Assembly (NCBI GenBank): GCA_026770025.1
Contig: JAMXDE010000009.1
Location: 1,091,001 to 1,155,000, forward strand
Length of the DNA stretch: 64,000 nucleotides
Source: Craspedostauros australis
Lineage: Eukaryota > Bacillariophyta > Bacillariophyceae > Mastogloiales > Achnanthaceae
Reading direction: 5' to 3'
The notes beneath the pieces are model-generated. The model saw nothing but the letters and a program-made list of their open reading frames with translations, was not told where the DNA came from and made no database searches. This document shows, piece by piece, positions 13,385-22,623 of the stretch (within the stretch, counting starts at the first letter, position 1; each line of letters starts with the position of its first letter). The translations under genes and the position numbers were made by a program.

Positions 13385-15607
13385 ATGGCGAACGGACCGT
13401 CAGAAGAAGAAGTCGCGGACCTCAAGGAGGCCTTCGCTATGTTCGATATCAACGGAGATGGTAAGGCAATTTAAGGCAATTTAGCGTAGAGTAATAAAGT
13501 ATTGTTGAACACGACGAGAGACGAGATGGGGGAGGAGAGTAGAGCAGCGACGGAGGAAGAAGCAACCAAGAGGAGCGGGAGACGAAAACGAAGGACGGCG
13601 AAGGCGCCAAAGCAGGGCGAAACCACACGAAGCGAAACGGCAAGACAAGATACAACACAAACCAGCAGCGAATTGGCGGACTGCGGTGCTGATCGCCTCA
13701 CTGCGACCAGAAACTAGACTTCGAACATGAATCGAGTGCGCTGGGGCAAGACATCAACATCAACATCGAGAATACTACGAGCAACAACGACACTGGCAGT
13801 AACATGACCATCAACGCACACTCCGCAAACATCAAGCGCGGCGTAGATGAACGCACGAAACATCCGGAACGGAATCGAGCCGCCATCAACACAGCTCACT
13901 GGTGGTTGGTACTCTTCCACATGCAAATTCGACAAGACACCAGAACGACTTGGATTCCTCCGCAGATGCATGGTCTTTGGAGACGTGGCAAAAGCAACAG
14001 AACGATGCCATCATCTGCGAATCAATTCCGGTCAGAACATCTTGGAACATAACCCTCATCTGATGAGTACAGCTCCCCGAGATGCGCTGTGCTGCATCAA
14101 TAGCTATGCAACGATCCATGGACCACTCACAGATCAAAAGAGCACCGGATCGATGTCCACGAGAGCTCCTGCTCTGCCACCACACAGCCTGGATCTTCTT
14201 TTCATGTCCTGCCTCTGGCTTTATCCGCTTTGCCGTCAATCTCCACCTTCTCATCAAGCGGGGGAATGTCGCTGGGACGCATGGGAAACTGTCACGATCA
14301 ATGATAGATCGGGGCGGCTTGAAAGGAAGACCCCAAGCAGTTCCTCATGATCAACTGGCTCAATAGAGCGGCGGCCACGACAGCGCCGATGGCGGCAACA
14401 TCCAAGACCACGACCACTGCGAATCCTCTGGGCGATACCTCGTTGAAGCCTCTTTTGTGCGGCGTTCTTATGAACATCTGAACACAGCAGCACTGCTTGG
14501 ACGCACACCCATGCAAGGGCGGCATCTCGACGGTCACAGAGACAGCTTCAAAGAGAGATCAATCCCACAACGACCACCGCCACCGACATCCCATCCCATG
14601 CCGTCACATTCACTTCTGCCCTCTGCTTCGAATCCGCCGATCATCTGATCTGCACCGTCGCTTTGTGCCCTTCAACCGTTTCCTACACTGCACCTGCCCA
14701 TGTATCGCATCCAACTCACCCCCGATCTTGTCCACGTTTTCTGCTTGTCACATCATACTTCCACTACCTTCCAACTCTTCTTTGAACACCCAAATCTTGA
14801 TGACTCTGGACGGCCGCGACCACAACCACAACGACACCATTCCAATACTTCGCTACCTCCCCTCCGGAACTTGATTCTGCACTGATCCGAAACACAAACA
14901 TTCCACCCTGTAGGAACAATCGAACTTCACGAGCTGCAGCAGGTCATGCGAAAGCTGGGACAGAATCCATCCGAGGCTGAGCTCATTGAAATGATCAACT
15001 CGGTCGATGATAACGGCGACAATGAAATTGACTTTGACGAATTCCTGATCCTCATGAAATCGCGCATCGGTGAGCGAGACCCGGAGAAGGAGCTGAGAGA
15101 GGCGTTCAAGGTGTTCGATACAGACGGCAGCGGCTCCATCGACCGAAAAGAACTCAAGCGACTGATGAAGAAGCTCGGCCAGGCACTGACAGAGGCGGAG
15201 CTCGACGCCATGATGGACGAAGTCGACACCAACGGTGACGGGGTGATCAGTTTCGAAGAATTCAAGGCCATGATGGTACGTTCATCCTCCCGTTCACCTT
15301 TTCGTGTCTCTGCACCAAGCTGCCAATATGCCTGGAGCGGTAACACCAAGTACCACCAGCAGGTCATCTGCTGCAGTGTGAAACAATCCAGCGACGTATT
15401 CACAATGCATCGAATGAAGCTGCGCAAATGGCACACAGAGAGATCGCTGGGCCAATTGGTTGAGTGTTGCTTTCGCATGCATCGTATCTCACCCCATCCG
15501 CTTGATCTGCATTTGCTCCTCCCAAATCCTTTTTGATTGCATCATACTTTTCCTGCCATCTTTATTGCTACGTACAAATACCCTGTCCCCCATCGCAGAC
15601 GTCCTGA
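13385..15607 (+). CDS. Calmodulin-like protein with four EF-hands (three exons)
   Basis: Exons 13385-13460, 14914-15275 and a nine-base last exon 15599-15607 give 148 residues from [17 protein letters not shown] to FKAMMTS. EF loops are [36 protein letters not shown] and [12 protein letters not shown]. All have Asp at position 1 and Glu at 12, so four functional calcium sites are expected, though loop 2 has Asn where Gly is usual at position 6. The central linker is altered ([14 protein letters not shown]), so targets probably differ from calmodulin's. Exon 1 is 76 bases in phase 1, exactly as in the calmodulin gene at 7832. The first intron is 1453 bases, the longest in the window, and the second 323 bases. 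The tiny last exon rests on the acceptor CCCCCATCGCAG followed by ACG TCC TGA; retention of intron 2 would instead add about 50 unrelated residues. Centrin is excluded by the short N-terminus. Confidence 0.9.
13461..14913 (+). other. Long first intron of the calmodulin-like gene
   Basis: It starts GTAAGG and ends CCCTGTAG. No coding exon or RNA gene was recognised inside. ORFs on both strands of up to about 165 codons have no domain. Internal regulatory elements are possible but not visible. Confidence 0.8.
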
Positions 15608-16041
15608 GTCTTCGAAGCAACAATTGTGAATACATCGTTCGGGGATTCCTGGAACCATTCCTGTCCATTCTCATTTTTCAAGCCAAAGCAAAGATACAGT
15701 CATCGCCATAACAGGCACCGGCACCTCCAACGCCACCACAACCTTCAGTCGTCATCCACCGTCGACTGCTGCGTGTAACTGTCCGTCTATACCTATTCTA
15801 AACATCAAGAAACAAACCGCAACCAGCGTCTTCGATCTCCTTGTGAGCATCGTTTCATGACCTCACGTGTGCCTCTCGAGAGACCCATGCTGCTCCACTC
15901 TTTTCGCCAATAGTCAGTGCGGTATCAAGCACTGTAGTTAGACCAAAAGTGGTGTATGCATTCTACAGATCTCTCTGCTCGCAGACGGCTCCACAATGTA
16001 CACAAGTATACTCTTGTACTTTGCACTACGACCTGTTCTCT
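15608..16041. other. Intergenic between convergent genes
   Basis: This should contain the 3' untranslated regions of the calmodulin-like and Tcd-like genes. Nothing further was recognised. Confidence 0.5.
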
Positions 16042-17655
16042 CTAAAACAGTTCGCTGTTACTGTCTCGACAATGCTGCAGTCTCTTCTCGATCCGTTCCT
16101 GAATAGCAGGGATGATGCTGCCGTATCCCTCCTTGTCAAACTTTTCCAACGCATGAGTGCTCATGACCACCAGATTGTCGATCGTCGCTGGTTTGGTGTA
16201 GTCCCAACGCACGAGCTCCAACACCGTTCCCAGTCTTGCTCCCGTCACCCCGCAGCGGTTCCTCCAAACGCCCATCAAGTACTCAACGTCATCGTGATCT
16301 ATCTCCAGCGGTCCCATGTACAGCCCTGGTGCCTTTGACTCCGACTCTGAGTTGGTCTTGGAACTGGCGCCTCCTTGCGCTGCTGCTGCTGACAAGGACG
16401 CTGACAGGGACAAGGACGCAGCACCACCACCCCGAACCAACTTGCCGTCGCGGAGCCAGCCTTCGCGTCGACGCAAATGCTGGAACAGCTTGTTACGAAC
16501 GTTGCGGCTGAGCCGCTCTCCTGTCACGGGCTGATGGATCGGCTTTTGGCCGAGCTCGCACAACGCGAGCGCCGCAAGAGATTGGCCCATGATGGCAGGC
16601 AGTGGTCCCAGCACCGGCAGCACTCGGATGCGCATTCCATCCACTGCACCGAATTCAGACTTGTTCGCCGTCGCCTCCTGCTCTTCGGTGAGGTCGGCCA
16701 ACTTGGCGACGGTCTTTTCGGAGCTGTAAATGATGGTCATTTGGTCCATGTCATCGAGGTAATCATCCGCCGGAAGGCCCTTCCCTGCTTCTGCTGTTGC
16801 TGCTGCATCTCCAGATTCTGAAAGTGGCTCCTTTGGATACTTGACGAGGACTTTCTTCATTGTGCGTTTCAGGGTCTGCCGGAGCTTGCTCGCCAACGGA
16901 TCGCGAGACGCCGTGCGCAGATCGCTGACGTGCAGGCGCGTCATGTCGCTCTTCCCACCAGCCCCCATGCACGAGTAGACGCGGATGTTGTGGCAGATGC
17001 AGTAGGCCAGCAAGGCTGCCTTCGTGGGGACGTCGTCGATGCAGTCAATGACCAGATCCCACTGGTCGTCCTTGTTGGGAAGTTCCAGGAGCGCGGGTCC
17101 CGACTCGGCAGTGTACATGGCAACCCGGGCATCCACCTGCGTGTCGGGCCGCAATCCCAGCTTGCCCAAGAACGCCTGCACGCAGGTGACCTTGGGGGTT
17201 CCCACGTCCTGCAGAGTCGCACAGGCATGACGATTGAGGCTGCTCAACGTGACCTGATCAAAGTCGATGAGGCGCATGTACTCGGCGCCGCCGCGTCCCA
17301 ACATCATGGCCGTGTGGGATCCAACGCCACCCAACCCGACGACGCAGATCTTGGCATTCTGCAGGGACTTGATACCATCTTCGCCAAAGTACAGCGTGTG
17401 GCGTGACAACTGCTCTTCACGCAGCTCAGGTGAGATTGTGATGACCTTGGTCTTGGAAGCAGCGCCAGATGCTGACGCGAAATCAAGCGATGTGCCTGCG
17501 GAACGCGATGCGCTCGAAGAAGATCCCTTGTCGCCCGTCCCTTCCTGCTTTGCTTTGAGCAGCCAGCTCAAGATGAGGCTGCAGGACGCACCGATGGCGA
17601 TGCCAGCCACCAAATTCTGCACCTGCGCGTTCGTGCTAGTGCTTCTTGACGCCAT
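16042..17655 (-). CDS. Membrane-anchored TcdA/Tcd-type E1-like enzyme (t6A dehydratase family)
   Basis: ORF of 537 residues from the ATG at 17655 (MASRSTSTNAQ). The frame stays open to 18090, but the extra residues look like translated leader. Residues 12-33 form a transmembrane helix, as in the yeast mitochondrial outer-membrane proteins Tcd1 and Tcd2. The ThiF/E1 fold follows: SRHTLYFGEDG, the ATP-binding VVGLGGVGSH at about 105-114, IDFDQVTLSSLNRHA at about 130, and IDDVPTKAALLAYC. TcdA/Tcd enzymes use ATP to cyclise N6-threonylcarbamoyladenosine at position 37 of ANN-decoding tRNAs. The insert holding SESGDAAATAEAG and the Ser/Ala-rich C-terminal linker are lineage-specific. The arrangement matches Tcd better than ubiquitin E1 or MoeB, as there is no rhodanese or Ubl-thioester domain. 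Divergent from the splicing-factor gene at 18154 with about 500 bases between starts. Confidence 0.88.
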   Translation of the reverse strand: MASRSTSTNAQVQNLVAGIAIGASCSLILSWLLKAKQEGTGDKGSSSSASRSAGTSLDFASASGAASKTKVITISPELREEQLSRHTLYFGEDGIKSLQNAKICVVGLGGVGSHTAMMLGRGGAEYMRLIDFDQVTLSSLNRHACATLQDVGTPKVTCVQAFLGKLGLRPDTQVDARVAMYTAESGPALLELPNKDDQWDLVIDCIDDVPTKAALLAYCICHNIRVYSCMGAGGKSDMTRLHVSDLRTASRDPLASKLRQTLKRTMKKVLVKYPKEPLSESGDAAATAEAGKGLPADDYLDDMDQMTIIYSSEKTVAKLADLTEEQEATANKSEFGAVDGMRIRVLPVLGPLPAIMGQSLAALALCELGQKPIHQPVTGERLSRNVRNKLFQHLRRREGWLRDGKLVRGGGAASLSLSASLSAAAAQGGASSKTNSESESKAPGLYMGPLEIDHDDVEYLMGVWRNRCGVTGARLGTVLELVRWDYTKPATIDNLVVMSTHALEKFDKEGYGSIIPAIQERIEKRLQHCRDSNSELF

Positions 17656-18153
17656 TCTCTCAGTCTTCCTGTATTGTGGGATCGGCAGACGCATGGTAGC
17701 GTGGATCAGTGCATGCACGTGACCACGTGCGGAGGAGGACGACGGTGGCGTGGTTGGAGGTTGCGGATGGAAAACAAAGATGACATCGCTTGGTTTTGGG
17801 CTTTTTGGTCGTGGTTGCGGACGCTCGCGGCCACATGCCAGACCGTTCTTTGATGCACGACTACGGCGACTCACTTGATCAAAACACTGGAACCAGAAAT
17901 CGTGGTGAGAAAACACACCAAACACAACACCATCACACACACACCAAACACACAACTGATGGAACAGAGATGTTGGTGACACAATACCAATACCAATGCC
18001 GATAATACCATAATTCGAAGAAGAGTAGTGTCGTATCGTGCTCTCTACAGGTTCTGGGTGGTTGGGAAGAGACCGGAGAAGGGACTTCAAGAGGCATCGA
18101 TTCCAGTTCAGGACAGCAGGAGTAAAGCACGAGCGTCATAGAGCAGCACCACC
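17656..18153. promoter_or_regulatory. Divergent promoter region (Tcd-like / CCDC130-like)
   Basis: About 500 bases between two opposed ATG codons. It includes a CACACACCAAACACACA patch near 17930 and a string of ATACCAATACCAATG-like repeats at 17980-18000. No specific binding site is claimed. Confidence 0.5.
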
Positions 18154-19404
18154 ATGTCATCGCTGGCAGCAACGCAGGCGGATGGGTACTACGTGCCATC
18201 CCAGTACGTGGATGCCAACAAGGGCAAGCAGTTCAGACGCAAGGCCAATGGCAAGGGGCACAGCGCGTACCTGCAGGGCGGGGTGGTGCGGTTTGAGCTT
18301 CCGTACAAGGGAATCTGCATCTCCTGCAAGTGCAGCATCGGTCGAGGCACGCGGTACAATGCGCAGAAGAAGGATGCCAACGAGAAGTACTTCACAACGA
18401 CGATCTACGAATTCACCATGAAGTGCAGGAATGACGGTTGCTCGCAGACGTTCGTCATCCGCACCAACCCGAAGGAACGCGGCTTCGATTACTGCAGCGG
18501 GATCACCCTGCAGAAGGGACAGGAGCTCCAGCTGCATGGCGCGGCAGCTGTGGACGGTGCCACTGGCCAGCAGAGCATTGGCGTCAGCAGCACCGCCTCC
18601 ATGCAAATTCATGACATGTGCAATGGTGACATCGTGGTGGCGTCGTCCTCCCTGGACCGGCTGGAGAAGCAGGTGGCGGGACAACGCAAGCTTCTCAGCG
18701 TCGAGGATCATCTGGACAAACTGGAGAAGTGGAACCAGGAAACGACGTTGCGCGATGCCGACCGAAATGCTGAGATACGGAAGCAATTTCGCAAGGACCG
18801 TAAGGCGAAAAAGCAACGGCTCAAGGATGCTTCGTCGAGAGGTTGGAAATCAGGGATGGAGGTCATGGACACGTCCACGAGGTATGATATTCTGAAATCC
18901 AAAACAACCGTCTTCGGTGCTTCCTCCAAGATCAAACAGCAAAAGCAATGGAGCAAGGTGCGATCGACATCCATCTTTTCATCGCCGTCGACATCGCGTC
19001 GAAGTAAACGTCAACGTGTGGAACAGCGTCGCGCTCGCAACACCAATGGTCACGGTGATGATTCTACGGCACCGCCCGTCACGGTGAGCAGCAGCAGTAC
19101 CAGCCGCAGTCGCCTTGCTGTATCGATGCGGCCAGCAGGATTGGACGAAGCGGTGCATCCAGACATTGTCCATTCGCAAGTGAACGACATGCGAACAGAA
19201 GCCGAAGTAGAAGCCGATCCTGATCATCGTCGCTGCGCAACCACAACCAAAGGAAAGTCCAAAAGGAGGATCCAGGTTTCCGTAGGTTCACAGCTGCGTG
19301 TTACACAGGATACACCCGCTCGAAAGCCATCTCCCAAAGTGCATGGTAATGCTGTGTCGAATCTGCTGAAAGGTTACGGATCAGACAGCAGCAGCGATGA
19401 TTGA
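18154..19404 (+). CDS. CWC16/Yju2 family splicing factor, CCDC130/Saf4 type
   Basis: Single-exon ORF of 416 residues from ATG. Residues 10-115 contain the family signature: YYVPSQY, LQGGVVRFELPY, then CISCKCSIGRGTRYNAQKK and CRNDGC, with the Cys pairs (C55/C58, C91/C96) of the zinc-binding core, and an FTMKC strand. This is followed by a charged helical region (DHLDKLEKWNQE, about residue 190) and a basic, Ser-rich disordered C-terminus ending in acidic SDSSSDD. CWC16 proteins join the spliceosome around the catalytic steps. The tyrosine-proline start and LQGGVVRFELPY resemble CCDC130/Saf4 rather than Yju2/CCDC94, and Saf4 has been linked to proofreading of 5' splice sites in fission yeast. 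The family is certain in my judgement; the subfamily is likely. Nuclear location is expected from the KSKRR and SKRQR clusters. Confidence 0.9.
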   Translation: MSSLAATQADGYYVPSQYVDANKGKQFRRKANGKGHSAYLQGGVVRFELPYKGICISCKCSIGRGTRYNAQKKDANEKYFTTTIYEFTMKCRNDGCSQTFVIRTNPKERGFDYCSGITLQKGQELQLHGAAAVDGATGQQSIGVSSTASMQIHDMCNGDIVVASSSLDRLEKQVAGQRKLLSVEDHLDKLEKWNQETTLRDADRNAEIRKQFRKDRKAKKQRLKDASSRGWKSGMEVMDTSTRYDILKSKTTVFGASSKIKQQKQWSKVRSTSIFSSPSTSRRSKRQRVEQRRARNTNGHGDDSTAPPVTVSSSSTSRSRLAVSMRPAGLDEAVHPDIVHSQVNDMRTEAEVEADPDHRRCATTTKGKSKRRIQVSVGSQLRVTQDTPARKPSPKVHGNAVSNLLKGYGSDSSSDD

Positions 19405-19577
19405 ATAAATAACCTCGACTGATTTGAATCGTCCATTGTTTTCCGCGCTTCGCAAAAGTACAACAAACTCGTACGTAGGTGGACACCACATATGCTCGTG
19501 CGCACAACACAACACAATAGAAATAGCATGAGTCAGAGTGCCTAAGCACAAAACTTGAAGGATGTCATCGAAGGTCG

Positions 19578-21194
19578 TCACCGTCTCCTGTTAGATTCTC
19601 TCCGTTTGCGTTTCTTTCTGCGATGCCTTCGCTCGCGCTCCTCTTCATCGGAGCTGGACGAGGGCTCCGAGTCATCATCGTCAGAGGATGATGTGGTGTC
19701 ATCACTACCCTGCGATTCTGATGACGAGGAGTCCGACGAGGAGTGATGCCTTCGTTTACGCTTCTTCTTCTTGTTGGATTTGCTGGATCGTCTCTTCGAC
19801 TTGTTGCTTTTCCTTTTCTTCCTTTTGCGTTTTGTCTTCGATTTTCTCCTCTCTCTGGTATCGGTTTCATCATCTCTTTGATTTTCATCATCATTATCAT
19901 CATGGACGCTGCCGTTGACGGGATCACCAAACAGAAGAGATCGTTCCATCATGGCATCTTGGTACGCTGCGGAGTCGCATGCAATTTCTGTGGTCGGTTT
20001 GTATCTGGATTGCTGCAGCCGCTGCTGTTGTTGCAACTTCTGTTGCTTCTGCTTCTGCTCCAGTTGCTGCCGTTTCCATTCTTCCTCTGCCTCGATAAGC
20101 TCATCCAACCGTTCCATTTCTAACTTGGCATCTGCGCAGTCCGGCTCCAACTTCAATGCTTGATGGAAATGCTTGCGGGCCGATTGGCGTGCTGCCTTGA
20201 CAGCTGCCGAATCACGCTGTTGCTGTCGCTCAACACGACCCTCGCGATGATACATGTTGCTGTAATTGATGTTGCTGTCTCTTCCGTGCAGCCGCTGGTG
20301 CTGTCTCTGCGGAGCCTGATTCTGTTGCTGCTGCTGGATCAACGCCCTCCCAATGGCGACCAACAATCCAACGTGCGAGGGCACCAAATCCAATCCTTCT
20401 TGAAATACGGATTTCGCCTTTTGGGGGTTGGACGCCAGCAAGGCGTTGCCTTCTTTCAACCGATCATCGGCGAACATCACATTCTGCTGTGATCGGATGT
20501 CCATGTAGTTGTTGGAGGTGAACCATGCATTCATCTCCAGTTGTGACGCCTTCCGTTCGTGCTGTTGTCTTGCGCTGTCGCCATCGATATCGATGTGAAT
20601 GACCGTGGTTTTGCCTGCATCTTTGTTGGCTTCACCTTGGGTGACGCAAAGCGCTTTGCCATCGTTGGGTGCACTCGGCTCGGAACGATTTGGGTCGCTG
20701 GATAGTGCTGGATCTCCCAGCTGCAGATTGTGGACGATGGAAGGATCGTGGACTGCCAAATCCAGTTGCGCCAGCGAGATTGGCCTTCGCTTGATGTGGA
20801 ACACTTGTTGAGGTTCCTCCTCTGGTTCCTCTTCTGATTCCTGCCCGGATGGCTCCTGCTCCTCATTGCTATTGCCATCGCTGTTATCGTCACTACTGCT
20901 GCCGTCACTACTGCTATCGCCATCGCTGCTATCATCGCCACTGCCGCCACTTGTGCCTGATTCACTGCTGCTTCCATCGCTGTTGCTGTCGTCGCTGCTG
21001 CTGCTGCTGCTGCTGTCATCGCTACTACTGCTACTGCTGCTGGCGGTACTGTCGCTGTCATCGGCCTGTTCCGCTCCATTCTTTTCGCTGCTCGATTCCG
21101 AAGAATCATCATCGGAGCTGCTCATGCTCCTTCGTTTCGATCCTTCAATGTGCTGCGATGCTCCGATTTCAATCTGCAAACATACGAGCAACAT
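19578..21194 (-). CDS. Nuclear TPR protein with Ser/Asp-rich N-terminus and Lys/Arg-rich tail (TTC14-like)
   Basis: ORF of 538 residues; an ATG at 21125 (MSSSDDDSSESS) is an alternative start. The sequence just 5' of the acidic tract reads TTTGCAG like an acceptor, so an upstream exon is possible. Residues 24-130 are almost pure Ser/Asp/Gly/Glu. Residues 235-380 hold two or three TPR-like helices (KEGNALLASNPQKAKSVFQE, then ARKHFHQALKLEPDCADAK) separated by a Gln-rich insert. Residues 385-420 are Gln-rich. The C-terminal 110 residues are KRKRKKRKSNKSKRR-type basic runs and SSSSE runs, like RS-domain nuclear proteins. TPRs followed by such a tail resemble animal TTC14, whose function is poorly known. 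I am sure of a nuclear TPR protein and only moderately of TTC14 kinship. Confidence 0.7.
   Translation of the reverse strand: MLLVCLQIEIGASQHIEGSKRRSMSSSDDDSSESSSEKNGAEQADDSDSTASSSSSSSDDSSSSSSSDDSNSDGSSSESGTSGGSGDDSSDGDSSSDGSSSDDNSDGNSNEEQEPSGQESEEEPEEEPQQVFHIKRRPISLAQLDLAVHDPSIVHNLQLGDPALSSDPNRSEPSAPNDGKALCVTQGEANKDAGKTTVIHIDIDGDSARQQHERKASQLEMNAWFTSNNYMDIRSQQNVMFADDRLKEGNALLASNPQKAKSVFQEGLDLVPSHVGLLVAIGRALIQQQQQNQAPQRQHQRLHGRDSNINYSNMYHREGRVERQQQRDSAAVKAARQSARKHFHQALKLEPDCADAKLEMERLDELIEAEEEWKRQQLEQKQKQQKLQQQQRLQQSRYKPTTEIACDSAAYQDAMMERSLLFGDPVNGSVHDDNDDENQRDDETDTRERRKSKTKRKRKKRKSNKSKRRSSKSNKKKKRKRRHHSSSDSSSSESQGSDDTTSSSDDDDSEPSSSSDEEERERRHRRKKRKRRESNRRR
20880..21110 (-). repeat. Serine-codon low-complexity tract inside the TPR gene
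   Basis: Runs of AGC/GAT-type codons (CTGCTG and ATCGCT on the plus strand) encode Ser/Asp repeats. The tract creates a spurious long ORF on the plus strand. Confidence 0.85.
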
Positions 21195-22623
21195 TCATTC
21201 ATCACGCATGCTCAACGGTGCGCTTCCTCGATGGAGTTTTGAGAGTGGTTGTTGACGACAGAAGATGTCAACACACACCTTTTTTGTGTGCAAAGTTGGC
21301 GCGAAATCAGAATCGAGCTTTTCGTGGCCGTCGTCAAGTCGGATGAGTCAATCACGTCTCGACAGATCCATCGTCACAAAGTCCGCGCCAAAACATTGGC
21401 GCCAAGTTGACATCCGAGCAGCGTGATGTGCGTTGTCGTCGTGCGACCAGCACATCACAATGAGCCCAAACAAGATGACCTCAACCTCTTCGCCTGCTGT
21501 GTGCGTTGTTTGGTGCGAGTATTTGGTTGAAACAGCAGCGCAAGTATTCTACAGCATGATTCTCTCGAGTCTACTTCAATTGATGTCGCGTCCACTTGCT
21601 TTTGCCATCTCGGAATCCTCATGGTTCGTTTCCAGCCTTGGTGCCGGCAGGCACTGTACTGCAAGTACTACGCCTACGCTGGCGCGACTATTGACAATGG
21701 CTCGCTGTCCATCAATCTCCTCCTGCCAGCCCTTCCTTCCTTCCCAACATTGTCCCGTGTCATGTGCCATATGTCATCATTCATGACTTAACAACAGCAA
21801 CACAGGCGACAGCGACCCATCGACTGATGTCAAGGGCAACTTCGCGAGCTTGGCTTCACCGCTGGCGAGGTCAGCTGGGGAATGAGCCAGCGTCACCGTC
21901 CATGTACGCAGAGAGTACATATTCTTCCTTGTGCGTTCTCCGCCAAGCAAGATCAGCTTTCTGCTCTCCGCAGGATCAGTCCGACTGAGGTTCCGTAACT
22001 CACTCTGTTGTTGCATCGGTGCAGGGGCGTGGAGATGGATCAAACATCAGCACAAGCATTGGTATTGCGATGTGATGCGCGCGTGTGTGTGAGAGAGAGA
22101 AAGCACAATACCAATACAGAGGAGGAAATGCATGGCTTGTTAGAGGTGATGTTTGCATGACCACCATTCATCGTTGCAAGTGGAAGAACGATGCTGGGAC
22201 GAGGACGAAAAATGCACGTGGTGCGATCAAGCGATCAAGCATTGAACACACTCGAGTCCCAACTCACCGCGCTCCTTGTGAAGTATGGTTCCACAAGCGA
22301 GTTTGCAATCTTGCATGGAAACACATCACCGCCATCTGGCCCGCTGAAAGTTGCGATGATGTGGTACTCGTACTGCGGTGCGAATGGTATTGGTGTTGGT
22401 CGGTTGATGAACAGGCGATGGACGTGGAACCAAGCGAGCCATTCAATGGCAAAGACGAAATTTTGAAAATCGGTAAGTATACGAGTAGAGCCAGATCAAA
22501 AGGCAACAAGCAGAACGTGGATGTGATGTAACGATTGCAATCCAAGGACGAGGAATGAGTGGTTCGGTGAGATCGGTATGGACTGGAGCGTGACTTCACA
22601 GTTTTGTGTGGCTTTGGTTGATG
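21195..22623. other. Intergenic 1.4 kb, no supported gene
   Basis: Between the start of the TPR gene and the end of the RMI1-like gene. Small plus-strand ORFs such as 22191-22466 (91 aa) show no domain. The first 200 bases to the right of 21194 must hold the TPR promoter. Confidence 0.5.

Noticed and set aside
12739-13464. Long overlapping plus ORFs upstream of the calmodulin-like gene
   Set aside because: The leader is CAACA/GAGA-biased and open in several frames; only the ATG at 13385 leads into EF-hand sequence.
17656-18090. N-terminal extension of the Tcd-like ORF to 18090
   Set aside because: It reads through the divergent promoter, has repeat-derived Ile/Gly, and would bury the membrane anchor that matches the family.
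20849-21346. Cys/Arg/His-rich plus ORF
   Set aside because: It is the antisense of the Ser/Asp codon tract of the TPR gene.
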